A DNA stretch of 64,000 nt from Isoetes taiwanensis (Eukaryota > Streptophyta > Lycopodiopsida > Isoetales > Isoetaceae): positions 14,047,428-14,111,427 of the forward strand of contig JAJEKV010000002.1 of the NCBI GenBank assembly GCA_021234155.1. The letters run 5' to 3'. Below the pieces are notes generated by a model. It was given only the letters and a program-made list of their open reading frames with translations, was not told the DNA's origin and searched no databases. Shown one piece after another: positions 45,469-58,069 of this stretch. Within the stretch, counting starts at the first letter, position 1; each line of letters opens with the position of its first letter. The position numbers and the translations under genes were made by a program.

Positions 45469-45600
45469 ATAGCATCAATCCGAGCCATCGGATCGCCATT
45501 CTGGAAAAGGACGAGCTGCTATATAAGGCTATTTCCTCTTTCGCACCGGTTATCGGCGTCTTCTCACAGCAGCTCTTCTTCTATTCTCGTTGCTTCCATG
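45469..45600 (+). repeat. TATA-containing repeat, left copy
   Basis: About 130 bp (..CGAGCCATCGGATCGCCATTC.., then CTATATAAGGCTATTTCCTC and GGTTATCGGCGTCTTCTC) recur with high identity at 63170-63300. CTATATAAGGC looks like a real TATA box (about 45520). The flanks of the two copies differ, so this is a conserved promoter-like core rather than a full LTR match. Confidence 0.9.
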
Positions 45601-47036
45601 GTTCTTCGACCGACGGATTTCTTTACCAGCTTCTCTACCAGTCTTTTACTCCACCTCCTCGTCACCGGCATCGTCTTTGCGAGTTTGCTCATCATTCTTT
45701 GGAAGGTACGCTTCCTTCTTTTCCTGCTCTTTACGTCAGGTTCTTGCAGATTCTTTGTTCTGTCAGGTTCTTGCAGACAGATTCTTTGTTCTGTCAGGTT
45801 CTTGCAGATTCTTTGTTCTATCGTTTCTCTTTGTGATCGCATGGCTCCTCTTTGTTTCTATGGTTTCTGGTGGCATGACTCTTTGTTTCTATGGGTTCTC
45901 TTGGTGATCGCATGGCTCTTCCTTGTCCATTTGCATGTTGGATTTTTGGGACTTTGGGCTATTCCATCCTTGCAGGACGGCATGTGGTTTCGCGGTAGTT
46001 ATGTTTTCAAGTTTTAGATTGAGCATTTCGCTTTTTCTGTCTGATCGGATGGGTTCGTCTCTCTGGGTGTTGGTTGATCTGTTGGGTGGTTGGATCGGTT
46101 TCAGTGGCATGCTCTCTGTATTTCCTGTGTAGTAGTAACCGCGGTTTCTGTTTAGGCGGCGGGGGGCGTGTTGCGCCTTGCTTCTATCTTTTCTTGTTTC
46201 CCCTTAGTTCTTCTTACGGTTTTAAACTTGGGGTGGCGACTACGGAATTCTGGTTTCCATTTTCTTGTCCGCCCTCTCTCATCGTCTTTGGTTGGGTTTT
46301 GCCCTCTCCTACTTAATCCAATTGCTGGCGTGCGCTTATCAGGGGATCTCCACTCCGTTCCTGCTGGCCTAGCTCCCTTTCTGTATTTCTGCTCCATACC
46401 TTGCCTTCTGCTGCTGGGTTGGTCGCGCTCGTGCCCTACTGCGTTTTCTGCCATCCAAACTCTACTCTCCAAGCTCTTCACCTCTCGCCCCTTCTATCTG
46501 TCCGTTGCATTGCTGGTTTCTGTTCCTTTCAATTTCGGTTTCCGCTCACTCGGCCTTGTTGCCATGATCTGCTCCTCCTTCACTTCGATTTGCTCCCATT
46601 TTGGGGAGACTGGAGTTTTCGGCTCTCCATTGGCATGGGTTCTCCCTCATTCTCTTTTCTGTGCCGACCAAGACCAAATCCAACCGTCCCTGCTCTCCCT
46701 CTGGTATGCTTTTCGCTCCATTCCTACTGGTATTCTGCTGTATTTTTGGCTGCTCCCTTTTGGCCTCTCTATTTTTGCCTGATCTTCGCTGCCATTCATG
46801 CTTTTCTTCAGTTCGCTGTCGGTTTCCATTCATTCTGCTTGCATGTTCTTTGTGGCTTTCGTTTTACTGGTCTCACCTCTTTATATTTCCCTCATATATT
46901 TATTACATTATCACTCTCTCTGGTAATTATATGCGTTCACCTGATTGTTTGACTTTTTATGTTCAGCATCATTTTTTTGAATTTTCCTTTTTTTCATATA
47001 TACGATGTCTTGACTTCGTTTCCAGGTTATGCTTAT
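45601..47036 (+). repeat. T/C-rich repeat element, left part
   Basis: Pyrimidine-rich sequence with long open frames of hydrophobic, low-charge composition that carry no domain, so I call no protein. Tandem words (TCTTGCAGATTCTTTGTTCTGTCAGG type) lie at 45735-45820. It continues after the gypsy insertion at 58070. Confidence 0.6.
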
Positions 47037-47652
47037 TGTTTGGGGTCCGGGCTCGGGATCGCCTGAGGGACAGATCTCTGTGAGATCCTTGAAGTCCGGC
47101 AGGGTAAATCCTGAGGCACTCTTGTCACGCGGGATTTTTGCTAACAGAGGAAAGAACAAGAAAAACTCAGATAAAACAGCAATTGCAATACACAATGAAA
47201 CACACAAGACACTTGTGGAGAACACGGCAATCCATTGATCAAAACAAGTGTACAATGAAGGCTCAAAAGAGAGCAACCACAACGGCATGTAAAGATGTCT
47301 GTAGTGACACAAAAGAACACTCAACCCTTTTTTTGAAGGAGCAAAAATGCTACAATATATAGGAACACCTGGAGTGGCCTCTCTGGCCCTGAATCTGATC
47401 CTCATCATGACAACGCATGCTCCACTACTTGGGCACTCGAACAGGGAATCTGAGCTGTCCCTGGCCGTGCTATGAGACAAGTAGTGGCCCGGCCGTGGTC
47501 CCTACCTTTGGGTCTTCTGCTTCTTGGAGGAGCTTTGACCCCGCCGGGCGCCTTTTGTAGATCCCTCTTCTTGGACACCGTGGCGGTGGGGCCTAGCCCT
47601 CATGCAACAAGTATAGACTGTGGTATTATGCGCGCAGGCACAGGGGCTAACA
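47037..47652 (-). repeat. 3' LTR of the 11-kb gypsy element
   Basis: 616 bp, TGTTTGGGG...GGCTAACA on the plus strand. It differs from the other LTR mainly at sites where one has CTG or CAG and the other CG. On the minus strand a TATATATTG box lies near 47355-47365. Confidence 0.95.
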
Positions 47653-47661
47653 CTCCCCTAC

Positions 47662-49379
47662 CAAACTACACTTATTGGCTAGAAAAGGGGGCATGAATTC
47701 GGGGTGGGAATCCCTCGTTCCTCTTTACGATCTTGAACATAGAGATGAGGGAGGCTCGACTTCTGTATTCAGTGTTGTTAGCCTCTCTTTTCAGTTTGCT
47801 TGAGTCTGGATGCCAAACATTCGGCCGCTCCTATGAGAAAGCCTTCGAAATCATGTTCTCCAGCGTGGCGTGGATCTCGGATGGAAGATTTGTGATCTCC
47901 ATGTATAAAGACGAGGTCCAACCCGAACTTTCCGGCATTTGCATTGGGGTTGCAAAATGGATCTGGCACTAGCGTTTACGCATACTGCGGAGTATGGTCA
48001 TGAGTCTTTACACGGAATTACGCTTGCCGCGAAATCTGAGATGGATCAGCTGAAGTTTTGGCCTTGGCAAGGAAGGTTACAAGACCGGAAATTGCATTCA
48101 GGCGGTCTTCCACGAACACGCATTGGGCATGTATATCCGGTTGTTGGTGTTGTCCAAAGTCTCATCCTCCGCCATTTCGCGTCTGCGGATGGCGTGGGTC
48201 CCAACGTTTGTCTGGCTGCAATTGCCGTGGGTGTCCAATCTGCATGTTCTTTGACTTGATGAGTCGAAATTCTTGTCTCCATCTTTGGGGAATTGACCTT
48301 GATCGAGGTGGGCATCAAAGCTTGCTAGTGTACTTTCGGTTGTTTGGGGGTTGGTGCGGTCATCACGCATCGTTCTTGGAATTCCAATAATATCTTCTCG
48401 GTGTCAGCTGTTTGGTAATCTGTCTCCCATGCACCGGAATGTACATGTCTTCCATCCCGCAGTCTGAGGTCCCACTCATCGGGGAGGGCGTTACGTTTTC
48501 AGCTCGATGTCGCGGTATTGCAAGGAAGCATAATGTTGTAAGAACAAGCGTGCACAGGTCAAGTTCTTGTTGAGTTGTATAGTGTCATGCGAAGGAGCGT
48601 GCCAAGTTCAGCTAGCCATAGCTCCACTTCTTTACGTAGAAGAGGCATGTATTACGAGGTAAATAGCAGTTTGTTTGAAATTTTGTGTCTTGGAGGTACT
48701 TGTTCTTCTTGGTCAAAAGAACCTGCCGCTGTGTATCTCCTTTAAAGTTCTCAGTGCGTTTATCCAGATGAGCCTGAGTAACATGTGCCAGGTAGAAGTC
48801 GTGCATGACATAAGCCAGGGGGGCTATGGTGCTGAGAGCGAAATGGTCGAGATCTGCAACCTGTAGGATATCAAAATTGACGAGAGCACAAAGTGTGCCT
48901 CGTTCATGGACGGAACATGAAGGGCCATTGTCGTTCGATATCAGCTACAGTCAGGGGGACTTGTGGTATCACCCTTGTTTCTCAGCCAGAATAAAAGAAA
49001 AGTGTTTTTCCTTGCTTGCACATAGTCATGGTAACTGGCTGGCTTCGGATAGTCGGGGGAATAGCGAAAGGCGATAGGTGTGTTACGCTTTTCTTACGCA
49101 TCATCTGCCATGCCTTTCGGCTATCGGAAAGCGTATCTTGTAATGCTGCAATGATATCTTGTTGCTTTCGGAGAGGCCCGGTCTGCGATTCCCGTGACTT
49201 TCGTGTGTGAGGTGTCGACTTGTCGGAGAAGTTGGGGAATCGGAGGAGCTTGAAGTCGGAGTGGCTTGCAAATTCTGTTTTGAGTCTGGCTATTTCAAGA
49301 ACATCTGCGGCGTGTGTTGCCGTGAGCTGGTCTAACTTGCCTTGGAGAGATGCTATGTGAGCATCCTTATTAAAGGTGG
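47662..49379 (-). other. gypsy 3' region, unassigned
   Basis: Same-sense frames continue in pieces (for example NLPSEIHATLENMISKAF near 47880-47830 and SKLKREANNTEYRS near 47790), so the extra ORF may extend here. Frame breaks prevent a product call. The region ends at the purine tract next to the LTR. Confidence 0.45.
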
Positions 49380-50830
49380 TTTTAAAGTCGTGACCTTGGA
49401 CTCAAAGTATCAAGTTGGCTGTCATGAAGTGTCTTTGTTCTCGGTCGAGTAGCATTATTAAGTGGCGACCAGATTGTGGTAGCGTGTCTCAAGATCGATG
49501 TACTTGGTGTCGTTTTGTTTGAGGACTCCTTGAGTTCCTTGACAATTCTTTGGGATTGATGAAGGGTTTCTCGATGGATCATGAATTGATTGTGCAAGGC
49601 TTCTTCTACGGCCTCACGATCGGCCAAATCGGTCTTCGGTGTGATGACTTCGCTTGGAGTTGGTCCACGGACTCGTGTCGTGCCACGGTGGCTGCTATGA
49701 AGTTACGGTGATGATCACGGGAGGGCATCAAAGCGGTGAGGACGGCTTCATTTGTAGGTATCCGCGGTGTGAGGAGGTGGATGGGATGGCTTTGATCTGT
49801 CACCCTTGTTTATAGATCCTTGGTCATTCTTTGTGAGTGTCCTTGTGAGTACTCGTGAGATCAATGGGAGTTTTGTTGTCTTCTTCTTTGTTGTTTTTCT
49901 TTGGTCTTTGTTGAGTCCGAAAGTGGAATTGTTGCACAAGGTTAACGGTGGTTGGTTATCAACGAAGGGAATAGGTTTTAGAATTGGAATTTCTGAGGAG
50001 GTGGAGGCGGTGGTTGTGAAATTTTTAAATGCAGGTTGGCTGCGAGATTGATGGTCTTTGGGAAGGAGGAGAGTTTGGTTGAAGACCTTTCAAAGCATCA
50101 ATAAGGTCGGGATGTTGGCTTGGTGGAGAAGGGGGGGCATGATGGCGTGGGGTCGATGATTAATGAAAGCACGGAAGTGGGCTCCCATGGGGCGATCAGG
50201 GAAGAGTTAGGATTTTTTTTAAGTCCATCAAGTTCTGTTGAAATCTCGATATAGGAGTTGAGTCAATTGATTGTTTTGATGGTGTTGGTGAGGATATAGT
50301 ACGGATGGTAGAAAACATCGTTAATAGAGGTATTCTTCATGGAGTAACCCAAAAATTTCCTCCAAAGAAACTTGGTAAAGGCATCATGTTGCTTTGGAAA
50401 GGTGGGCAAGACTTGGTTTGTGCAGCATTATAAGGAATAGAGCGAGAATTTGGAAATATCATATTTACCAATGTCAAGGTAAGACAAGGCATTGGGCGGA
50501 TTGGGTAGAAAAAGGCAGAGGCTATGGTTTGAGGGTTTAGGAGTATAGGGTTTCCATCGACTTGGGAGGCATATCCATCTTCTGCCTTCACCGGGTTAGC
50601 CACAAATTCTTTGTAATTTGTTCTTGTTGGGGCCCAGGAGTTCTGTTTGCGAAAAATGAAACAATCCGAACTCACGGGAGGTTATAGGTGATGCGGATGT
50701 GGGAGTCAGTGCGGATGAAGAAACGAACTTGATATTTTTTGGTGCGCTTGGATCCATTGGTGCCGTCAGCGTTGAGTGTTGAGTTCTTGGAGGTAGAAGC
50801 CATCTTGAAGGTCGAGGTCGCGGAGTGAAG
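49380..50830 (-). CDS. Extra 3' ORF of the gypsy element, coiled-coil type
   Basis: Downstream of integrase, an ORF in the same sense starts MDPSAPKNIKFVSSSALT (about 50757). It continues after a frame jump with ANPVKAEDGYASQVDGNP and IASAFFYPIRPMPCLTLTLV. A Gln/Glu/Lys-rich stretch, EEALHNQFMIHRETLHQSQR then IVKELKESS (49600-49500), should be a coiled coil. No signal peptide or transmembrane segment is evident, so an envelope role is not supported. Function unknown. Frame breaks mean the exact limits are uncertain. Confidence 0.55.
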
Positions 50831-51479
50831 TCGGAAGGGCGGAGTGGAGTATGAGTGAAAAGTGAGGAGTGGAAGTGACGGTTGGGAAGGGTTTTTTTTT
50901 GAGTCGTGGGAGACCGCGTGTCGAAGATCGTGGCGATTGAGAATCTCAAGAGGCGACCTTCAGACCAAGATGCGTGAGAGTTCTGGCGGAGAATAAAACT
51001 TTAATGGCCGGGGGCGGTATTAGCTAGCGGCGGTTTGTCGAATATTAAAAAAGAGGAGTCGAAAAGTTTGCGGTACAAAAATATCGATTGGGGAATGATT
51101 CACGGAATATCGTGGAGGTGACCTTTAAGTGAGCATTTTACTAGGGTTGGTATTACGCTATAAATTGGAAGTTGGGTTAAATCGAGAAGAACCAAAATTA
51201 AGTGAAGATGGAGAACTTCGATAACGGCGGTCCGGTGAGCTTCAGCGGCCGGATTACATGCAAGATGGACGACGTCGATCTGTGGCGTCTGTGGAATCGC
51301 CCAGGATCCCTATGGATCCTTGGTTGGAAACACCGGCCGTCAACCCGAGAGATAAACTTCGATCGCCGGGAGGTGATCGTTCAATTGGAAATGGTCGCGG
51401 TTGTGGGGCTTCCGCATCCTCAGGAGTGGAGTGCCCCCGAGTAAAAGGCGATAGCGGCATGATAGGGGTTTTTCCCAAT

Positions 51480-52950
51480 TTTTGTTTAGTTTAGGACTTT
51501 TCGTGAAAAATCCCACAGCGAATTGTAGCCTTCGGGCAATTTTGTACATAATAGAAAAGTGTTTCTCATAAATTTGTACAAGTGGTATCTTGTTGTAAAT
51601 TTTGTTCTTGAGCTAAGGATCTTTGCAGCGGGGGTTTGAAATTTCTTGAGTCGAAATCCATTGACTAATGTAGGAAATGGAGTGCCATTCAATTCTTGTA
51701 ATTGTAAAACTCCGGGATGTGGTATCTCGGAAATTTTGTATGGTCCCACCCATCGAGCTTGAGTTTGCCGGGATGTTGTTGATATCTCGAGTCGTAAAAG
51801 AAGAACTAAGTCGCCAATTTGAAAAGTTTTGTTTTTGATGTGTTTGTCATGCCATTGTTTTGTAGTTGTTTGCCTTGTTGAAGTCTAAGAAAAGCATCTC
51901 TTGAAGTTCATCCGTTGTTCCGGTTGATAAACTTCGTTCTTGCAAAGGCTGCTGATGGATTATGTTACATTTGCTAACTGAAATTTGAGTGAGGGTAAAA
52001 TGAACTCAAAAGGCATAAGAGCCTCTTGGCCATACACAAGTCGAAAAGGTGTTTGACCGGTTGCTACTTTGTATGTTGTATTGTAAGCCCATAAAACCGT
52101 AGGTAACTTATCTTGCCAATCTTTTCTTGTAGGATCACAAATCTTCTTGAAATGTGGATAAGCACCTTGTTTGTGCTTTCAGCCAAACCATTACCACGGG
52201 GGGATAGTAAAGGCGTGCTTTTACGTGATGAATGTGCGAGATAGTTAGTGAGTTCAGCAATAGTGTGATTGATGAAATGAACTCCACGATCACTAACTAA
52301 TTCTAAGGGACATCAAATCGCGTGATGATGTTCTTGTAGAGAACCTTAGGCGTACTAGCAGCCGTGTTGTCGGTAGAGCACAACGCTTCAGCCCATTTGG
52401 TTGCATAGTCCGTGAAGACTAGAATGTAAGCGTGCCCTAGTGTTGCTTGCGGGTGGGTCCATGGGACCAACAAAATCCATACCCCATTTGGCAAAGGGAG
52501 AGGCGTGGCTATTGGCGTGGCGGCGAGAGCGTCCGCGGGCCGTGGGTCTACCAAGCCTCGACAAACATCACGATGCGTGTGTGTATTTGTGAGCATCTTT
52601 GAAAGCGTGGGCGGTAATACCCGGCAAGGAGGAGTTTCCTTTGCGTGTTGTCTCATTGAAATGACCACTGCCAAGTCCTTCGTGGGCTTGTTTGACTAGA
52701 TCGAGGGACTTCGTGAGGAAGAACACATCGTCGAACACATTGTCTTTGCCACATTTATAGAGATGGCCAGCAACCATCGTATAATCTCGTGCCAGCCGAA
52801 GGAATTGTTGTTTATCACGAGAAGTTGTCTTTACGGAGAGGCGTGGGGTCACTTGGCGGAGTGCGCCCGTGAGGAGAAAGCGTTGATAGTCGTGGTACCA
52901 ATGAGGCGTGGCGGTGACCGAGAGCAGTTGAGCATCGGGAAGGGCATCGT
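51480..52950 (-). pseudogene. gypsy integrase
   Basis: The zinc-binding part (KLVKQAHEGLGSGHFNETTR-like, H..H then C..C broken) precedes GMDFVGPMDPPAS-like, HAYILVFTDYATKWAEAL (first Asp) and LELVSDRGVHFINHTIAEL (second Asp). WVGPYKISEIPHPGVLQLQE and NGFRLKKF at 51749-51600 form the integrase C-terminal GPF/Y module. No chromodomain follows, unlike the element at 8.4-15.7 kb. Confidence 0.88.
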
Positions 52951-53330
52951 GAACTCCTTCCAGAGGGATCATCCGGTGTGTATCGCGAAAGATAGTCGGG
53001 GGACCGTGTGGCGCGTCCGGCTTGTGAATAATGTCAAAGGGGGCAAACTCTTGCAATATCAATATCCATCGAGCAATTCGCCCGTGGGGTTTGGCTTATT
53101 GATTAAATATAGAAGAGCTTGATGATCCACATAAAAGCGAATTTGACTACCAAGAAGATAGTGTCGAAGCGTTGTACACAAAGATAAGGCCAAGGGCTTC
53201 CCTTTCCGTGGCGAATAGTTGCGCTCGGCGAGTTGAGTTTTCTGGCTTTGGCGTGTCGATGGGCTTGTCCCGATTTGGTGCATACTCTTGAGCTAGAACA
53301 GCTCAATCGCATAGAAGCACGAAACATCAA
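52950..53330 (-). pseudogene. gypsy RNase H
   Basis: AERNYSPRKGKPLALSLCTT, RHYLLGSQIRFYVDHQALLY and LQEFAPFDIIHKP are the RNase H landmarks (E..Y, D in VDHQAL, D in FDI.HKPG). The order follows RT and leads straight into integrase. Confidence 0.88.
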
Positions 53331-54100
53331 CATGGACATGGAATGGTTTGTCCCATTGAGGTGGTACTAGCACGGGGCTTCTGTGAGCTTGACTTTGAGT
53401 TCTTTAAAAGCTTGATTTGCATCGGATGTCCAAGTCCATGTGTATGGATTTCGGTCGGTTTGTGAATTGGATCGGCAGTCGGTGCCAGTGCGGAATAAAG
53501 GTGGCATAGAAGTTGACTTTGCCAAAGAAAGGAACGTGTGTCCTTGATATTCGCGGTGGATATGCTCGATGACCACGGCTGATTTTGGGCGGGTCCGTTG
53601 TAATGCCGTGTCGACTCACGACATGTCCTAGAAGTACACCCAGGGTGACACGAAAGGTGCACTTTTCGGATTGAGGCTAATTCAGTTCATCACAGCGTTG
53701 AAAAACTAGTTCAAGTTTTACCAAATGGTCCATAACGTGGGTGTAAGTGGAGAAGTCATCACGAAAAGACTTGCGAGAAAGGGATGAACTTGCATGTACT
53801 CTTGAAAACAGCAAAAGCATAATGCGTTGAAATGTGGATGGTGAGTTTGACAATCCAAAAGGAACGACTTTGTAAGCAAAGGTACCCCATGGAGTAGTGA
53901 AGGTAGTCTTTAGTTGATCTTCTTCGAATGGATATTTGATTATAACCGGGCTTAATCCATGAAGGAGTACATCTCGTGGCTGCTACATCTTCCAACACTT
54001 GATCCGTGAAGGGGAGGGAAATGATCGGTCCGTGGCGATTGAGTTTTCTATAATCCACACAAGCGAATTTTCCATTATGTTTGAGGGCAATAACAATAGG
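53330..54100 (-). pseudogene. gypsy reverse transcriptase
   Basis: MDYRKLNRHGPIISLPFTDQ, then GYNQISI and YGYLCLQS-type pieces, give the finger and palm blocks. The active site appears as VFRDDFSTYTHV (F-R-D-D for Y-x-D-D). LGHVVSRHGITTDP and FFGKVNFYATFIPHW, recovered across frames, are the thumb and connection. Frame breaks are frequent but short. Confidence 0.88.
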
Positions 54101-54639
54101 ACTTACCCATTACGAATGTTTGACCTCGTAGATAAGTCCAGTCCAAAAAGCTTGTCAATTTCGGGCTTTAACCTTTTCCGCGGTAGTTTGGGTTAAGCCC
54201 GATCGCATCGTTACTAGATGGGTCTAGCATCCGGCTTGTGGGAATCGAGAGTTGTCCCAATTCTTTCTTGATACCTCGGAGGTCTTTGTAGCTCAAGCAA
54301 AGATGTGCTTGAAGCGTTTGAATAGCACAATGGCTTGCTCCACGAATCTTTGGCGTGAAATCGGCGTGCCAATCGGATTAGTTGATTTGTTCCAATATCA
54401 ATTATGTCTCTGCGGGGAGTTTGAATGTGTGGAATGACTTGATCATCACGAGCGGTGTGGGCTGGCTCACGAGTAGGGACAGGATGTTCATGTTGACCAA
54501 TTTTGAAAAATAGTGGCGTGCCACTAGGAGTTGGTGTGGTGTCTTCTTGAGCGGGGAGGAGGAGGCGGGGTACCGTCTCTCATGTGGAACCAATGTGACA
54601 TTGTTACAAGGGTGTCAAATAGGGGTCAACCAGCGTTGC

Positions 54640-55180
54640 TATGCCTTTATCAATATCCATGTCTTCCCATGGTTGATTGTATGATACAGGTAAGCCGTGA
54701 GTGGCAAACCCTTGGCTTGTGGCGATAGGTGTTGCAAACTTGTTCGAGTCCTTTGTCGATTCGGTGTGATCTGAAATGATCGGCCCGTGGTCGATCCATC
54801 GTGGGCGATGAGCTTGCCATCTGTGATAACAAGTTGATCCGTGGCCCGATGGTGAATGCTTTTAGCTTGTCTCAAAAGGGTAGTCCTACTAACATTTCAT
54901 AATCTCCCTGATCTTCTCCTGCTCTCCAAACACCGAATTCCATGGTAAATTGTAGATCTCCAATATTGACCGGTATTGGTTGTGTAACTCCTTGTGGTCG
55001 CGTGATATGGCCATTCGCAAAGCTTGATGTCATAAGGGGCGTATGGAGCTCCCTTATGCCCAATTGTCGCCCGAGATTATCCGTAATAAGATTGATTGCT
55101 TGCTGCCACCATCGATCCGAACATGGTGAACGACCTTTTTGGCCCACCCGTGCATGCACCGTGGGTGTTGATGTGGGCAT
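54640..55180 (-). pseudogene. gypsy aspartic protease
   Basis: Across two frames the active-site region reads DGGSKQSILL/INLITDNLGRQLGIREL, where D-G-G-S stands for the usual D-S/T-G. It continues GITRPQGVTQPIPVNIG-like, then FTMEFGVW and YEMLVGLPFL, the typical C-terminal ILG.P.L motif. It lies in the expected place between gag and RT. Confidence 0.75.
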
Positions 55181-55289
55181 TAACGTGCCGGGTATCTGAG
55201 GTTTTGTAAAATGTGCTCGTAGTCTTTGGACATAGTTGTAGGATAGTCGTGAAGGCTGAGAGGAATTTTGATTTTAGCAAGTTCTTGTT

Positions 55290-57420
55290 GAAGTTCAGGA
55301 GGGATTGCGGTGTGGTTGTGGTGGATCCGGTGGGTTGTTGTTGCTCAGCAAATAGATGTCGCTACCTTGTTGAGGAGGTCGACTTCAGCAGCAATGTTGA
55401 GTGGTGGTGTTGCGGATGTCGCGGCATTAGGTGGTCGTGGCTCCGTCGTGTGGTAGCATTGGCGGACTTTGAGTGCCTTACCTTCACGCGCGTTCGATGA
55501 GTTGAAGCGGACTTTTGCGAAGTTTAGGTTGAACATGAGGAAGTAGTTGATCAGCATTGGGTGCAAAATGAACAGATTTGGTTGATGGCTCACCGGTGCG
55601 AGAATCGGTACAAAAACTTGGTGCACGGGGTGCTTATGGCGTGGGGAATGAGGGAGAACCTCAATCCGGTTGGAGGATTCAAGGCTGGTGTTGATTGCAT
55701 GGTAAATTTCTTCTTGGAGTTGATCATCCAATTGTTTTGAGTTGTTTGTTGTTGGCGTGGTTGTTGTTGTGGTGGCCGTGGTGGCGTTTGAGCCCTTTGG
55801 CGTGGGCCTTGCCTTCCCTTGGCTTCCCATACTTGAAAAGGTGTAAGACGACCGTCGTGGTTTGATTGGTGCCGAGAATTTGTATTTGAACTTGAGGAAG
55901 TTGAGGACAATCTGCTGGCCGATGACCCCATTGGTCCAGTTGAAACATTGGGACTTGCTTGGATCAAAAGTGGAGCGAGGAGGTCCACGTTGTGGTTCTT
56001 TGTTGTTCTTTGGGGTTGTTGTTGTTGTCGTGGGCGTGCACGTGGTAATACGTGGTTGAGTTTGCGTGGGTACCTTCGCACTTGGTGAACAAGGCGTTGT
56101 CGTCTGGTTTGGTCGTGGATTTGTACATTCTTGATGGTGTGGTTACGCATGTTGCGGCGTTTGCAATGGATCATGCTATCCACGAGTTACACTCATTCGC
56201 CCGGATGTCCCGAAAATGGCAAATAGTACACCAAATGTTATTTCTTGGGGAACCGCCGTGGAAGGCGGTCGAGGTGCGGCGTGGGTGTAGCCAGGGAAAT
56301 GGGAGTATCGTGGCTTGATCACCGCGTGAGGAAACATGAAAATGAGTGATTGACTAATTCAATGGCTTCTTGTAATGTCTTGGGGCGCAAATACTCGATC
56401 ATAAATCGGATGTGAGAGGGTAAGCCTTGAAGAAACCACACTAGAATTTGGCTTTGGGTTGGAAATTCCTTCAACTTGTTGACTAAGATCTGCAATCGGT
56501 CTGCAAAGTCTCGGGCGATTCTCACGGGTTCTCGCTTGGAGTGTGTTGAGGTCGTTCGGCGGTTGTTGATCATCCATAAAGGGTGCCGTAATGGGAAAAG
56601 AAAAGAGGTCTTCATGTGTATCCAATCTTGTTTCCGGTGGCTTTTGTTTGCCATCACCATTAGGTGGGTGCTCCACGCGAGTCGTCGAAAAAGATGTGGA
56701 ATTTTAGTTTTGGATCGGGTGACCATTGAGATCCGCAAGTGACTCAAATTCATCCATGTGAGCTGAAAGCACTCTGGTCTATGTGTTTACCTTTATCATT
56801 TCCAAAGAGTGGATATTGGAGTTTTAAAGCATGTGTAGGAGTCGGTATGAATGGGTGTTTGCATTTGTGGAAAAAAAAGACGGGGTGTTGGGTCTTTGAT
56901 AGGTACCAAACCGGCATAGGTTGTGTGAGATTAGTAAAAAGAGGTTGAAGCGGTTGTAGTGGGAACAAAGGTTGTGATGAGGGCATGAACAAATGTGTGG
57001 GGAAATTAAAGGAAACGAGTGGTAGGGGAATTGACAAAGGTGGAAGCGGTGGTGCGAAGTTCCTAAAGAAAGATTACCAATAGAGAAAACATTTTCAGGA
57101 TGTTCGAGAGAAAATTGCGGTGGTTCCGCCGGATCTTGAGTTAGGGATTCCGGTGGAGTAAATTCAAAGGGTCGTATTGCGGCCTCTACATGATGTGGCC
57201 CGAGCGAGGAATCGGAACAATGGCGACCTTCCACGGGGAGGTCGGTGCGGAAAGTTGTCGTGGTGTAGGTGGAGCAGTTAGCGGCTCGCATTACCCGAGA
57301 AGAGACAATCGAACCGAGTGTAGGTGGACATATTCGCGGGGCGTCAGCGAGTTCATGGCGGCACGTCTTGACTCCATCCGGTGTTGAATATCGTCGGGGA
57401 GTAAAGAAGGGATTGAACAT
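55290..57420 (-). pseudogene. gypsy gag, frame-broken
   Basis: A Pro/His-rich N-terminal frame (57420-56824) is followed by a capsid-like piece at 56600-56320. This piece contains RIARDFADRLQILVNKLKEFP and VWFLQGLPSHIRFMIEYLRP, then LQEAIELVNH, the usual gag pattern (FL.GL....R..V....P.TL.EA...A). A low-complexity Gln/Asn/Thr-rich tail occupies about 56180-55700. No intact CCHC knuckle was found. Several frame breaks sit at CG/CTG sites. Confidence 0.75.
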
Positions 57421-57460
57421 GGTATCAATCTGACTTTGAAGTGAGCGACCTTGGCGCCGA

Positions 57461-58069
57461 TGTTTGGGGGTCCGGGCTTCCGGGATCGCGAGGGCGGATC
57501 TCGTGAGATCCTTGAAGTCCGGCGGGGTAAATCCGAGGCACTCTTGTCCACGGGATTTTTGCTAACAGAGGAAAAAAACAAGAAAAACTTCGGATAAAAG
57601 CGGCAATTGCAATACACAATGAAACACACAAGACACTTGTGGAGAACACGGCAATCCATTGATCAAAACAAGTGTACAATGAAGGCTCAAAAGAGCGCCC
57701 AACAAGCGACCAGGCATATGCCGCTCTGTAGTGACACAAAAAGAACACTCGAACCCTTTTTTTGAAGGAGCAAAATGCTACAATATATAGGAATACGGGT
57801 GGCCTACGGGCCTGAATCGATCCTCATCATGACAACGCATGCTCCACTACTTGGGCACTTTCGAGCAGGGAATCGAGGCTGTCCATGACCGTGCTAACAG
57901 ACAAGTAGTGGCCCGCCGTGGGTCCTACCTTTGGGTCTTCTGCTTCTTGGAGGAGCTTTGACCCGCCGTGGCGCCTTGTAGATCCCTCTTCTTGGACACC
58001 GTGGCCAGTGGGGCCTCGCCCTCATGCAGCAAGTATAGACCTGTGTGTCTGCCAGGCACAGGGCTAACA
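57461..58069 (-). repeat. 5' LTR of the 11-kb gypsy element
   Basis: 609 bp with the same ends as its partner. The TATA-like TATATATTG on the minus strand (about 57780-57788) would drive transcription leftwards into gag. High similarity between LTRs implies a recent insertion once the CHG-type differences are set aside. Confidence 0.95.

Noticed and set aside
46168-46782. 204-codon and neighbouring long plus-strand frames
   Set aside because: T/C-rich low-complexity sequence gives hydrophobic, nearly uncharged translations. Overlapping frames are equally open, so none is favoured.
47037-58069. Envelope gene in the gypsy element (retrovirus-like)
   Set aside because: The extra ORF shows no signal peptide, transmembrane segment or cleavage site, so I left it as an unknown coiled-coil ORF.
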